From positions 1 through 64,000 of the forward strand of contig CAZYVT010000001.1 in assembly GCA_964651335.1 (NCBI GenBank): a DNA stretch of 64,000 bases, in the 5' to 3' direction. Below the pieces are notes generated by a model. That model searched no databases and was not told the DNA's origin. It saw only the letters and a list, made by a program, of their open reading frames with translations. Below are positions 40,506 to 52,517 of this stretch, piece after piece (position 1 is the first letter of the stretch; each line of letters opens with the position of its first letter). This stretch comes from 2-02-FULL-66-14 sp964651335 (lineage in GTDB: Bacteria > Pseudomonadota > Gammaproteobacteria > Burkholderiales > SG8-39). Made by a program: the position numbers and the translations under genes.

Positions 40506-41117
40506 ATGCGAGGCGTCGCCCTCCTGAAGACCGCTCTGACCGCTCTCCTGTTTGCGGCGGCGCTCGCGGCGCACGCCGGCGAAATCGAAGTCCGTGCGGC
40601 GCAGCTCACACCCACCGAAGACGGCCTCGCGCTCGATGCCGATTTCGCGTTTGACTTCGGCCCGCGCCTCGCCGAAGTGATTGCGAACGGAGTGCCGCTG
40701 TATTTCGTGGTCGAGTTCGAGCTGACGCGCCCGCGCTGGTGGTGGTTCGATGAGAAAGCCGCTGCGAAACGCCTGCAGCTCAGGCTTTCGTACCACCCGC
40801 TTTCGCGCCAATACCGGCTCTCCTCGGGGCTGCTGCAGCAGCAGTTTGCGACGCTCGAAGAGGCGCTCCACGTGCTGAGGCGCGTGCGCAACTGGCTCGT
40901 GGTGGAACGCGGAACTGTGCTCGCCGACGCCAGGCATGAGGCCGCGGTCCGGATGCGCCTTGACCTCACGCTGCTGCCCAAACCATTCCAGGTCGGCGCG
41001 CTCACCAGTCCCGACCTGCATCTCGAGTCGCCATGGAAGCAGTTTGCATTCCGTCCGCCGCCAGCGCTGCCCGCACCCGTAGAGAGTCGCGACGCGAAGG
41101 AGGCTCCTGCCCGATGA
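40506..41117 (+). CDS. DUF4390 protein, exported
   Basis: A 203-residue protein with a signal peptide (hydrophobic about 6-21, cleavage near AAHAG). The mature part is beta-rich with ELTRPRWWWFDEKAAAKRLQLRLSYHPLSRQYRLSSG and a charged C-terminus. In betaproteobacteria a DUF4390 protein regularly precedes the NtrY-like kinase gene, and here its stop overlaps the kinase start (ATGA). Its role is unknown; an accessory periplasmic part of the sensor is a fair guess from position only. Confidence 0.88.
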   Translation: MRGVALLKTALTALLFAAALAAHAGEIEVRAAQLTPTEDGLALDADFAFDFGPRLAEVIANGVPLYFVVEFELTRPRWWWFDEKAAAKRLQLRLSYHPLSRQYRLSSGLLQQQFATLEEALHVLRRVRNWLVVERGTVLADARHEAAVRMRLDLTLLPKPFQVGALTSPDLHLESPWKQFAFRPPPALPAPVESRDAKEAPAR

Positions 41118-43231
41118 AGGCTCTGGTTATCGCCGCCGCGGCGCTCGCGGGAGTACTGCTGTTCCTGCTCGTCACCGCGAGCGCGAATATCTCGTTGTTC
41201 GCGCAGCATTACCCGCTGCTGTACTGGCTCAATGCAGCGCTCGCCGCCGGGCTTGCTGCTCTCGTGGCCTGGCAATTGGTCGCGCTCGCGCGCAAGGTGC
41301 GCGCACGGGTGTTCGGTTCACGGCTCACCTTGAGGTTTCTGCTGCTGTTTGCGCTGATGGCGGTCGTCCCCGGGGCGCTCGTGTACACCGTGTCCGTGCA
41401 GTTTCTCGTCCGCAGCATCGAATCGTGGTTCGACGTCAAGGTCGACGCAGCGCTCGAGGGCGGCATGAGTCTGAGCCAGTCGGCAATCGACCAGGTTCTC
41501 AGCGACCTGCAGGTGAAGGGACGCGCGGTGGCGCTCGAGCTTGCCGATCATGCGCCGGCGCAGCTTCCGCTGGTGCTGAACCGGCTGCGTGAGCAGGCGG
41601 GCGTGCAGGAAGCGGTGGTGGTCGGAGCAAATGGACGACTGCTCGCGAGCGCGAGCGCGGACGTCGAACGCTTTGTGCCGGACCTGCCTTCCGCCCAGAC
41701 GCTCCGACAGGCGCGGGCAGGGCGCGGCTACTCGGCCGTCGAGTCCCCCCCGGGCAAGCCCCTCGTGCTCCGAGTCGTCGTTCCGATGCTCAGCACCACG
41801 CTGGCGGAGGAGCCGCGTTTTCTGCAGTTCAGACAGGCGCTTCCCGAAACCTTCGCGAGGGCCGCGGCGGCGGTGGAAGCCGCGTACCGCGACTATCGCG
41901 AACTTGCGCTCGCACGCCAGGAGCTGAAACTCATCTATATCGTGACGCTGACGCTCGCGCTCGGAATGACGCTGCTGGTGGCGATTGCGCTCGCGGCAAT
42001 TCTCGCCAACCGGCTCGCGCACCCGCTTGCGGTCCTTGCTGGCGCGACGCAGGCAGTGGCACGCGGCGATTTCAGCCGTCTGGCGCCGGTGACCAGCCGC
42101 GACGAGCTCGGCGTCCTTACGGAATCCTTCAACGCGATGACACGCCAGCTCGACGAGGCGCGGCGCGTGGTCGAGTCGAACCGCGCCGCGCTCGAGACCG
42201 CGAAGGCGCGACTGGAGAACATCCTCGCCAATTTGACGGCCGGGGTACTCGTGTTCGACCAGGATCTCTCGCTCTCGATCTCAAACCACGGCGCCGCAGC
42301 GATTCTCGGGGCGAAACTCGAATCGTGCGCCGGGCTTCGGCTCGAGCACTGGCCTGGTGCACTGCAATCCTTCGCGTCACCGGTTTGCGAGCAGTTCCTC
42401 GGCCACGGCGAGCACGCGTGGCAGATCGAGCTGGAGCTCAGAGGCACCGGCAAGACACTGCTTGCGCGTGGTGCGGCGCTGACCGAGGGCAGCGGCGGCT
42501 ATGTGCTGGTGTTCGATGACATCACCCAGCTCATTCAGGCGCAGCGGGCGACCGCGTGGGCGGAGGTCGCGCGGCGCCTCGCCCACGAAATCAAGAACCC
42601 CCTCACGCCGATCCAGCTTTCGGCGGAACGGCTCGAGAGGAAGCTCGCCGGGAAGGTTACGGCGGAGGACGCCGATGCCCTGCGCCGCGGCACGCAGACG
42701 ATCGTGGATCAGGTCACGGCGCTGAAAGCCATGGTGGACGACTTTCGCGACTACGCGCGCCTGCCTGCGCCGGTCCCTGCGGGGATGGATCTCAATGCAT
42801 TGGCGCGCGAGGTGCTGGCACTGTACGAAAATACGAAGGTGCCGATCAGGGCCCGGCTTGCCGCGAACCTGCCCACTGTGTGGGCCGATGCGGCGCAGAT
42901 CCGGCAGGTCCTGCACAATTTGGTCCAGAACGCGCAGGATGCGCTCGAACACCGCCGCGATGCGCGTCCGGAACCCGCGATCGAAGTGCACACCGAACTG
43001 GCGGGCGACAAGGTGCGGATTTCGGTGTCGGACAACGGCGACGGCTTCCCGGCGGAGCTGATGACGCGCATTTTCGAACCCTATGTGACGACCAAGCCGC
43101 GGGGTACGGGGCTGGGTCTCGCGATCGTGAAGAAAATCGTCGATGAACATCGCGGCTCGATCGCGATCGAGAACCGCCCTACCCAGGGCGCGTCCGTGAG
43201 CGTGCTGCTCCCCTTGGCGAAAGCCGCATGA
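41114..43231 (+). CDS. ntrY: NtrY-type sensor histidine kinase
   Basis: A 705-residue membrane kinase. Hydrophobic segments lie at about 4-22, 36-56 and 72-92, then a periplasmic domain (about 95-278) and a further helix (about 280-302). A HAMP-like region with RLAHPLAVLAGATQAVARGDFS follows, then a PAS-like domain. The kinase core has RRLAHEIKNPLTPIQLSAERLERK, NLVQNAQDALE, SDNGDGF, EPYVTTKPRGTGLGLAIVKKI. It overlaps the DUF4390 gene by four bases. NtrY-type kinases respond to nitrogen or redox state, but the signal is not shown here. Confidence 0.93.
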   Translation: MKALVIAAAALAGVLLFLLVTASANISLFAQHYPLLYWLNAALAAGLAALVAWQLVALARKVRARVFGSRLTLRFLLLFALMAVVPGALVYTVSVQFLVRSIESWFDVKVDAALEGGMSLSQSAIDQVLSDLQVKGRAVALELADHAPAQLPLVLNRLREQAGVQEAVVVGANGRLLASASADVERFVPDLPSAQTLRQARAGRGYSAVESPPGKPLVLRVVVPMLSTTLAEEPRFLQFRQALPETFARAAAAVEAAYRDYRELALARQELKLIYIVTLTLALGMTLLVAIALAAILANRLAHPLAVLAGATQAVARGDFSRLAPVTSRDELGVLTESFNAMTRQLDEARRVVESNRAALETAKARLENILANLTAGVLVFDQDLSLSISNHGAAAILGAKLESCAGLRLEHWPGALQSFASPVCEQFLGHGEHAWQIELELRGTGKTLLARGAALTEGSGGYVLVFDDITQLIQAQRATAWAEVARRLAHEIKNPLTPIQLSAERLERKLAGKVTAEDADALRRGTQTIVDQVTALKAMVDDFRDYARLPAPVPAGMDLNALAREVLALYENTKVPIRARLAANLPTVWADAAQIRQVLHNLVQNAQDALEHRRDARPEPAIEVHTELAGDKVRISVSDNGDGFPAELMTRIFEPYVTTKPRGTGLGLAIVKKIVDEHRGSIAIENRPTQGASVSVLLPLAKAA

Positions 43232-43311
43232 GGCCCATGAACGCTGTTCCCGAACGTTTGCTGCTGCGGCGCGGCAGCTTGCCGACGCTCTGCAGCAGAG
43301 CGTAGTTCTCT

Positions 43312-44562
43312 ATGTCACAGATCCTGATCGTGGACGATGAAGTCGGAATTCGGGAGCTGCTCTCCGAAATCCTGTCGGAAGAGGGCCACCAGGTCCTGCT
43401 CGCCGAGAACGCGGACGCGGCGCGGCGCGTGCGCGAGAAGCAGAGGCCCGATCTGGTGTTGCTCGACATCTGGATGCCGGACACCGACGGGATCACGCTG
43501 CTGAAGGAATGGGCGGCGAGCGGCCAGCTCAGCATGCCGGTCGTGATGATGTCCGGGCACGGCACGATCGAAACCGCGGTCGAAGCGACCCGAGTCGGGG
43601 CGCTCGATTACCTGGAGAAGCCGATTGCACTGCAGCGGCTGCTCGCCACGGTGAAGCGCGCGCTGCGCAACCAGGAGCACGCCGTGCCGCGCCAGCTCTC
43701 GCTCGCCGCGCTGGGTCGTTCGCCGGCACTGGCCGATCTGAGAAAGCGGCTTGCGCAGCTTGCGCAGGCAGGCGCGCCCCTGATGCTGCGGGGCGAGCGC
43801 GGCATGCAGCCGGATCTCTTTGCGCGCCTGCTCGCTGCCCCCGGGGCCCCCTTTCTGGCGGGCGAGACGTTGTTCGCGGAGGCCTCCTCCGAGCTGCTCG
43901 GGCGCGCCGCCGGCGGAATCCTGTTCGTTCCGGATCTGACGCGGCTCGGGCGCGCGGAGCAAAAGGGTCTGGAATTTCTGGTCGCGCGCACCGACCGGCA
44001 CAAAGTGCGGCTGGTGAGCTTTTCGCCGGTCGAGCCGAAGTCTCTGGTGGAGAAGCTCTCGTATGACCCGGATCTGGTCGCGCGCCTGGCGGAGCTCATC
44101 GTGAGGCTTCCGGCGCTGCGCGATTTTGCGGAGGACGTGCCGGACCTCGCCGCGCTGATGCTGACGCAGATGGTCGAAGCGCGAACCTGTCCTGCGCGCC
44201 GGTTGACGGTCGCGGCGCTCAACGCGCTCCGCTACCACGCCTGGCCGGGCAACCTTGCGGAGCTGGAGAGCGTGGTGAAGAATCTGGCGCTCTCGGCGCT
44301 TGACGAGCAGGTTGACCTGGAGGACGTCGAGCGTGTGCTCGCGGCGCATGCCGCGCCCGCCGCGCCCATCGGCCTGGCGCTCGATCGCCCCTACCGCGAG
44401 GCGCGCGAGGGCTTCGAGCGCATCTATTTCGAGAATCTTCTCGCGCAGGAGCGCGGCAGCATGTCACGCGTCGCCGAGCGCTCCGGCCTGGAACGCACGC
44501 ACCTGTACCGCAAGCTCAAGGCGCTGGGACTGCCGGTGGGCAGGCGGGAGGAAAGTCAATGA
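43312..44562 (+). CDS. ntrX: NtrX-type response regulator with degenerate AAA+ domain
   Basis: A 416-residue regulator, partner of ntrY. The receiver domain has phosphoacceptor Asp52 in LLDIWMPD and Lys103. The central domain resembles a sigma54 activator, but lacks its key motifs. The P-loop position reads GERGMQPD at 161-168, Walker B reads GGILFVPDLTRL at 201-212, and GAFTGA is absent. The later region HAWPGNLAELESVVKNLAL is still recognisable, and a Fis-type helix-turn-helix is at the C-terminus (SMSRVAERSGLERTHLYRKLKALGL). It probably binds DNA without ATPase activity. Confidence 0.9.
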   Translation: MSQILIVDDEVGIRELLSEILSEEGHQVLLAENADAARRVREKQRPDLVLLDIWMPDTDGITLLKEWAASGQLSMPVVMMSGHGTIETAVEATRVGALDYLEKPIALQRLLATVKRALRNQEHAVPRQLSLAALGRSPALADLRKRLAQLAQAGAPLMLRGERGMQPDLFARLLAAPGAPFLAGETLFAEASSELLGRAAGGILFVPDLTRLGRAEQKGLEFLVARTDRHKVRLVSFSPVEPKSLVEKLSYDPDLVARLAELIVRLPALRDFAEDVPDLAALMLTQMVEARTCPARRLTVAALNALRYHAWPGNLAELESVVKNLALSALDEQVDLEDVERVLAAHAAPAAPIGLALDRPYREAREGFERIYFENLLAQERGSMSRVAERSGLERTHLYRKLKALGLPVGRREESQ

Positions 44563-44656
44563 ACAACGAGGCGCTGCGGAGCCGGTTGCGCCGCATTTCA
44601 ATCCGTCGTGACAGGCACGTTATGATTCGCCTCTTTTTGCGGCGGAACGAGGGCGC

Positions 44657-46030
44657 GTGAAGATTGTCATTCTCGGGGCCGGGCAGGTCGGCGCTTCTGT
44701 GGCGGAGAGCCTCGTCTCGGAGCAGAACGACATCACCGTCGTGGATATCGATCATTCGCGTCTGCGCGCGCTCCAGGACCGTCTCGACCTGCGCACCGTG
44801 ACCGGGAGCGCCTCGCACCCCTCGGTGCTGATCGAGGCCGGGATCGAGGATGCGGACCTGCTGATCGCGGTGACCCAGTCGGATGAGACGAATCTCGTCG
44901 CCTGCAAGCTTGCGAGCCTGCTGTTCAACGTGCCGCGGCGGATCGCGCGCGTGCGTGCGACCGATTACCTCAACGACGAGAAAGTGCTGGGCCCCGACGG
45001 GTTTCAGGTGGACCTGTCGATCTGTCCCGAGCAGGTACTCACCGATTACATCGTCAAGCTGGTCGAGTTCCCGGAGGCGCTGCAGGTGCTCGATTTCGCC
45101 GACGGCAAGGTGAGCCTGGTGGCAGTGCGCGCCTACATGGGCGGGCCGCTGGTCGGGCATCCGATCAAGGACCTGCGCCATCATATTCCGAACGTCGATA
45201 CCCGCGTGGTCGCGATCTTTCGCAGGGACACGGCGGTGGCGCCCGACGGCGACACGGTGGTCGAGGCGGGCGACGAGGTGTTTTGCCTCGCGCCCGCGGA
45301 CGATATCCGCAGGGTGATGAAGGAGCTGCGCCGCATGGACAGTCCGGTGAAGCGCGTCATGATCGCCGGCGGCGGCAACATCGGGCAGCGGCTTGCGCGG
45401 GCGCTCGCGCCCGAATACTCGGTGCGGGTGATAGACCACAACAAGCGCCGCTGCGAAGCACTGGCGGCGAAGCTTGAGCGCGTGCTCGTGCTCAACGGCG
45501 ATGCCACGGACGAGGAACTGCTCGAGCAGGAAAACATCGCCGAGATGGATCTGTTCGTCGCCGTCACCAACGACGACGAGAACAACATCATGAGTTCGCT
45601 GCTCGCCAAGCGCATGGGCGCGCGCCGCGTGGTGGCGCTGATCAACCGCAGGAGCTACGTCGATCTGGTGCTGGGGGCGCAGATCGACGTCGCGATCTCT
45701 CCGGCGCAGGCGACGATCGGCAAGCTGCTCGCGCACGTGCGGCGCGGCGACATGGTCGCGGTGCACAGCCTGCGGCGCGGTGCGGCCGAGGCGCTCGAGG
45801 CGGTGGTGCACGGCGACCGCGAGTCCTGCCGCGTGACGGGTCGGCGCATCGAGGAAATCGAGCTCCCGCCGGGCGCCAGCATCGGCGCCATCGTGCGCGG
45901 CGACGAGGTCCTGATGGCGCACCACGATACCCAGATCATCGCCGAGGACCATGTCATCGTATTCGTAACGGACAAGAAGACTCTCCCGAGGGTGGAGAGG
46001 CTGTTCCAGGTCGGGGCGCGTTTCCTGTAA
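44657..46030 (+). CDS. trkA: Trk potassium uptake protein TrkA
   Basis: A 457-residue peripheral NAD-binding regulator of the Trk system. It has the two-fold RCK repeat. The first Rossmann motif is ILGAGQVGASVAESLV at residue 4 on, and the second is IAGGGNIGQRLARAL at about 237. Both are followed by TrkA-C domains. The first half has DLLIAVTQSDETNLVACKLA, a family phrase. It is paired with trkH, 12 bases downstream. Confidence 0.96.
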   Translation: MKIVILGAGQVGASVAESLVSEQNDITVVDIDHSRLRALQDRLDLRTVTGSASHPSVLIEAGIEDADLLIAVTQSDETNLVACKLASLLFNVPRRIARVRATDYLNDEKVLGPDGFQVDLSICPEQVLTDYIVKLVEFPEALQVLDFADGKVSLVAVRAYMGGPLVGHPIKDLRHHIPNVDTRVVAIFRRDTAVAPDGDTVVEAGDEVFCLAPADDIRRVMKELRRMDSPVKRVMIAGGGNIGQRLARALAPEYSVRVIDHNKRRCEALAAKLERVLVLNGDATDEELLEQENIAEMDLFVAVTNDDENNIMSSLLAKRMGARRVVALINRRSYVDLVLGAQIDVAISPAQATIGKLLAHVRRGDMVAVHSLRRGAAEALEAVVHGDRESCRVTGRRIEEIELPPGASIGAIVRGDEVLMAHHDTQIIAEDHVIVFVTDKKTLPRVERLFQVGARFL

Positions 46031-46042
46031 CGCGGCCGCGAC

Positions 46043-47500
46043 ATGGGCCGCATCGCCGTCGTCTTCAACCTTCTCAGCGTGGTGGTGGTGATCTTCGCCG
46101 GCACCATGCTGGCGCCGCTCGGGCTTTCGCTCGCGCTCGCGGACGGCGCCGAGCGCGCCTACGACATCGCGATTCTCGCCACGGCGCTTGCCGGAGTACT
46201 GGGCTGGCTCGCGACGCGCGGGCGTGCGCGCGAGCTGCAACTCAGGGATGGATTCCTGCTCGTCGTGCTGGTGTGGACGGTGCTGCCGGCGTTCGCTACT
46301 TTGCCGCTGATGGGCTATCTGCCGGCACTGTCCTTCACTGACGCCTACTTCGAAACGATGGCCGCGATCACGACCACGGGCTCGACGGTGCTCTCGGGGC
46401 TGGACAGGTTGCCACCGTCGATCAACCTGTGGCGCGGGCTGCTGCAGTGGATCGGCGGGATGGGCATCATCGTCCTGGCGGTTGCCATTTTGCCGCTCCT
46501 CGGCGTCGGCGGCAGCCAGCTCTTCAAGGCGGAGACCCCCGGACCGATGAAGGACACCAAGCTCACGCCGCGCATCACGGAGACCGCGAAGGGGCTTTGG
46601 CTGGTGTATTTCCTCATTACGGTCGCCTGCGCACTCGCATTCCGCTGGGCCGGTATGGATTGGCTGGACGCCGTGATCCACGCGTTCAGCACGATGAGTC
46701 TGGGCGGCTTTTCCAGCCACGACGCGAGCTTCGGGCACTGGAATTCGCAGCGCGTCGAAGCGGTCGCCATCGTCTTCATGCTGGTCGCCGGAATCAACTT
46801 CGGCACGCACTTCCTCGCCTGGCGGAAGCTTTCCCTGAGGCCCTACCGCGCCGACCCGGAAGCGTTCCTGTTTCTCGCGGTGACGATTCTGTCCTGCTTC
46901 GGCATCGCCTGGTACCTGCTCGGCAACCAGATTTACCCCGACTACTGGACCGCGCTGCGGTTCGCCGCGTTCAACGTGGTTTCGATCGCCACGACCACGG
47001 GTTACGCAAACACCGACTTCAACCTATGGCCGGTTTTCGCGCCGTTGTGGATGTTGTTCCTGTGCAGCTTCTGCACCTGCGCGGGCTCGACCGGAGGCGG
47101 CATGAAGATGATCCGCGCCCAGATCCTGTTCAAGCAGATTTTCAGGGAGTTGCTGCGCATCCTGCACCCGCGGCTCTACAGCCCGGTGAAGATCGCCGGC
47201 CAGCCGGTGGAGAACAACGTCGTGTTCTCGGTATTGGCGTTCGTCTTCGTGTACGCCTCGTGCATCATCCTCATGACGCTGCTGCTCACCGCGAGCGGGC
47301 TGGACGTGGTCACCGCGTTCTCCGCGGTGGTGGTGACGATCAACAATACCGGTCCGGGACTCAACCAGGTGGGGCCGGCGGCCACATTCGAGGTCCTGAA
47401 CGACTTTCAGACCTGGGTCTGCAGTTTTTCCATGCTGCTCGGCCGGCTCGAGCTGATGACGCTGCTGGTCGTGCTCACGCCGGCGTTCTGGCGCAAGTGA
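46043..47500 (+). CDS. trkH: Trk potassium uptake protein TrkH
   Basis: A 485-residue membrane protein that forms the K+ translocating subunit of the Trk system. It shows about ten to twelve hydrophobic segments and selectivity-filter-like repeats: TMAAITTTGSTVLSGLDRLP (first), HAFSTMSLGGFSSHDASF (second), STTTGYANTDFNLW-like (third) and NNTGPGLNQVGPAATF (fourth). SFCTCAGSTGGGMKMIR is the conserved TrkH inner loop. Length matches the family (about 483). Confidence 0.96.
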   Translation: MGRIAVVFNLLSVVVVIFAGTMLAPLGLSLALADGAERAYDIAILATALAGVLGWLATRGRARELQLRDGFLLVVLVWTVLPAFATLPLMGYLPALSFTDAYFETMAAITTTGSTVLSGLDRLPPSINLWRGLLQWIGGMGIIVLAVAILPLLGVGGSQLFKAETPGPMKDTKLTPRITETAKGLWLVYFLITVACALAFRWAGMDWLDAVIHAFSTMSLGGFSSHDASFGHWNSQRVEAVAIVFMLVAGINFGTHFLAWRKLSLRPYRADPEAFLFLAVTILSCFGIAWYLLGNQIYPDYWTALRFAAFNVVSIATTTGYANTDFNLWPVFAPLWMLFLCSFCTCAGSTGGGMKMIRAQILFKQIFRELLRILHPRLYSPVKIAGQPVENNVVFSVLAFVFVYASCIILMTLLLTASGLDVVTAFSAVVVTINNTGPGLNQVGPAATFEVLNDFQTWVCSFSMLLGRLELMTLLVVLTPAFWRK

Positions 47501-47528
47501 ACGCCGCAACGGAACGTGCAGCGGCGCG

Positions 47529-47624
47529 CTAGCGCTTTTTCTTCTTCATCCGCCCCGGACGCTTCTTGCCGTAGCTGCCCTTGAAGATCTTGCCCCTGCG
47601 CGTGCGCTTGTCGCCCTTTCCCAT
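47529..47624 (-). CDS. 30S ribosomal protein bTHX
   Basis: A 31-residue Lys/Arg/Gly-rich peptide beginning MGKGDKRTRRGKIFKGSYGKK and ending with KKKKR. This is the pattern of the small ribosomal peptide THX, first described in Thermus and present in many bacteria. It was placed by reading the minus strand, as it is too short for ordinary gene callers. It lies 11 bases downstream of the metH stop, possibly co-transcribed. Confidence 0.9.
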   Translation of the reverse strand: MGKGDKRTRRGKIFKGSYGKKRPGRMKKKKR

Positions 47625-47635
47625 GCTGCGGCTCC

Positions 47636-51357
<3,722 letters not shown>

Positions 51358-51358
<1 letters not shown>

Positions 51359-51444
51359 CAATGATTCGAAACAAAACGCCCGCTCAGCTTTGCGCAGAAA
51401 CGGGCCGGTGGGATGAACCGCGGGGCGCGTCTCTTTAGCTGCAT
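51358..51444 (-). CDS. possible leader peptide upstream of metH (28 aa)
   Basis: A 28-codon ORF with basic and proline-rich residues, starting MQLKRRAPRF and ending in a TGA that overlaps the metH ATG by one base (TGATG). Its ATG lies inside the AAAUGCAGCUAAA segment of the SAM-II-like element, so ligand binding could block its initiation. GGGGA lies eight bases upstream. metH itself has no Shine-Dalgarno sequence, so coupling is plausible. Codon use is only weakly coding-like. Confidence 0.3.
51369..51405 (-). terminator. terminator-like hairpin before metH
   Basis: On the minus strand GCCCG (51405-51401) pairs with CGGGC (51382-51378) around an 18-base loop, followed by GTTTTGTTT. It sits about 12 bases before the metH ATG, downstream of the SAM-II-like element, and may serve as its expression platform. 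The stem is short, so efficiency is uncertain. Confidence 0.5.
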
Positions 51445-51504
51445 TTCTTTGTCCCCGCCACGAGGCGGTGCGGCGCCCGCAAGCTGAACATCAAATCGGC
51501 GCCG
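51430..51504 (-). promoter_or_regulatory. SAM-II-like riboswitch in the metH leader
   Basis: On the minus strand P1 pairs CGGCGCC (51504-51498) with GGCGCCG (51477-51471). The loop starts GATTT (51497-51493) and ends TTGC next to P1, as in class II SAM riboswitches. A hairpin CCGCC-TCGT-GGCGG (51468-51455) follows. Then AAATGCAGCTAAA matches the family's AAAUGUAGCUAAA. The pseudoknot TTGC/GC(U)AA and a second TC/GA pairing across 3 by 3 unpaired bases keep the known geometry. I infer SAM control of metH; I recalled the family, not searched it. Confidence 0.65.
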
Positions 51505-51534
51505 ACGCGCGATGCGCGTTCGTGCTGCGGTCGT

Positions 51535-51563
51535 AGTGTGCCGACAAAGACGTGCGTCGTCAA
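51535..51563 (-). promoter_or_regulatory. possible promoter of the metH leader
   Basis: On the minus strand TTGACG (51563-51558), a 17-base spacer and CACACT (51540-51535) could drive the metH leader, with a start about 20 bases before the riboswitch P1. The -10 is weak. It overlaps the divergent rhodanese promoter. Confidence 0.4.
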
Positions 51564-51577
51564 CCGCTTACGGCAGT

Positions 51578-51583
51578 TATAAT
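51578..51583 (+). promoter_or_regulatory. -10 box of the rhodanese gene, near-leaderless
   Basis: A perfect TATAAT lies only nine bases before the ATG at 51593. With a start about seven bases downstream, the transcript would have a leader of roughly three bases, with no Shine-Dalgarno sequence. No clear -35 box is seen. Confidence 0.65.
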
Positions 51584-51592
51584 GGGGTCTGC

Positions 51593-51988
51593 ATGGACCA
51601 CCTTGAGGCCCGAGAGGCGTACCAGTTCCTGAACAGCCGTTCGGACGCACTGTTCGTCGACTGTCGCAGCGAAATGGAATATCTGTTCGTCGGCCATGCG
51701 CACGGCGCGCTGCATGTCGCCTGGAATGACGGCCCGGATTGGGAGGTCAACCCCCATTTCGTCGGCCAGGTCAGGAAACTCGCCGGCACGAACCACAACA
51801 CGCGCCCGATCGTCCTCATTTGCCGCAGCGGCAACCGCTCGCAGGAGGCTGGCGAAGCGCTCGAGCGTGCCGGCTTCACCAAGGTCTGCAACGTGATTCA
51901 CGGCTTCGAGGGCGAGCTCGACGACAAGCATCACCGCGGCTCGACTGCCGGCTGGCGCTTCGAAGGGCTTCCCTGGGAGCAGTGTTAA
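51593..51988 (+). CDS. rhodanese-like sulfurtransferase domain protein
   Basis: A 131-residue single-domain rhodanese. The catalytic cysteine is Cys77 in LICRSGNRSQEAGEAL, and VDCRSEMEYLFVGHAHGALHV opens the domain. Such proteins carry persulfide sulfur for sulfur or tRNA thiolation pathways; the partner is unknown. The ATG at 51593 is nine bases after a perfect -10 box, so the mRNA is probably leaderless. A longer reading from 51512 runs through the promoter. Confidence 0.88.
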   Translation: MDHLEAREAYQFLNSRSDALFVDCRSEMEYLFVGHAHGALHVAWNDGPDWEVNPHFVGQVRKLAGTNHNTRPIVLICRSGNRSQEAGEALERAGFTKVCNVIHGFEGELDDKHHRGSTAGWRFEGLPWEQC

Positions 51989-52077
51989 GACGAGTGACGC
52001 GGGGGTGAGTTGCACCTTACCTCCGACGCTCTGTGCGTGCGCGGCCCATGCGCGCCGGACCTCTTAGAATTCCTTGC

Positions 52078-52515
52078 GTGGACGCGCCCGGATTCAATTC
52101 GATCGTCGGAGTGCTGCGTACCGAGGTGCAGTGGAGTGACTGCGATCCGGCCGGAATCATTTTCTATCCCACGTATTTCCGCTGGTTTGACAGCGCGACC
52201 TGGGCACTGTTCGGTTCTGTCGGGCACGGCATCAAGGCGATGATCGAGAACGGCATGGTGATGCCGGTGGTGAGCGCTGAATGCGAGTTTGTCATGCCGG
52301 CAGAGCCGGGCGATCACTGCGAGGTGCGCTCGCGGATTGTGCGCTGGGGCGGCAAATCTTTCGTCGTCTCGCACGAGGTGGTGCGCGCCGACGGCATGCT
52401 GCTTGCGCGCGGGACCGAGACGCGCGTCTGGGGCCGGCATGTAGCGGGTCCTGGATCGCGGATGAAGGGCCAGCCGATCACCGAGGAGCTGAAAGCGCGC
52501 TTTCGCGCGCGCTGA
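52078..52515 (+). CDS. 4-hydroxybenzoyl-CoA thioesterase family protein
   Basis: An about 145-residue hotdog-fold thioesterase. The family motif with the catalytic Asp is SDCDPAGIIFYPTYFRWFDSA, as in Pseudomonas 4-hydroxybenzoyl-CoA thioesterase. Length is normal. A GTG at 52078 gives the family's N-terminus, while an ATG at 52033 or 52048 would add 10-15 residues. It could hydrolyse an aryl-CoA made by one of the CoA ligases nearby, but this is only inferred from neighbourhood. Confidence 0.85.
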   Translation: MDAPGFNSIVGVLRTEVQWSDCDPAGIIFYPTYFRWFDSATWALFGSVGHGIKAMIENGMVMPVVSAECEFVMPAEPGDHCEVRSRIVRWGGKSFVVSHEVVRADGMLLARGTETRVWGRHVAGPGSRMKGQPITEELKARFRAR

Positions 52516-52517
52516 CG

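Noticed and set aside
43237..43305. 22-codon ORF between ntrY and ntrX
   Set aside because: No ribosome site and no coding signature; likely a chance frame.
51362..51592. Cobalamin riboswitch before cobalamin-dependent metH
   Set aside because: No B12-box or the usual conserved core was found; the SAM-II-like fold fits far better.
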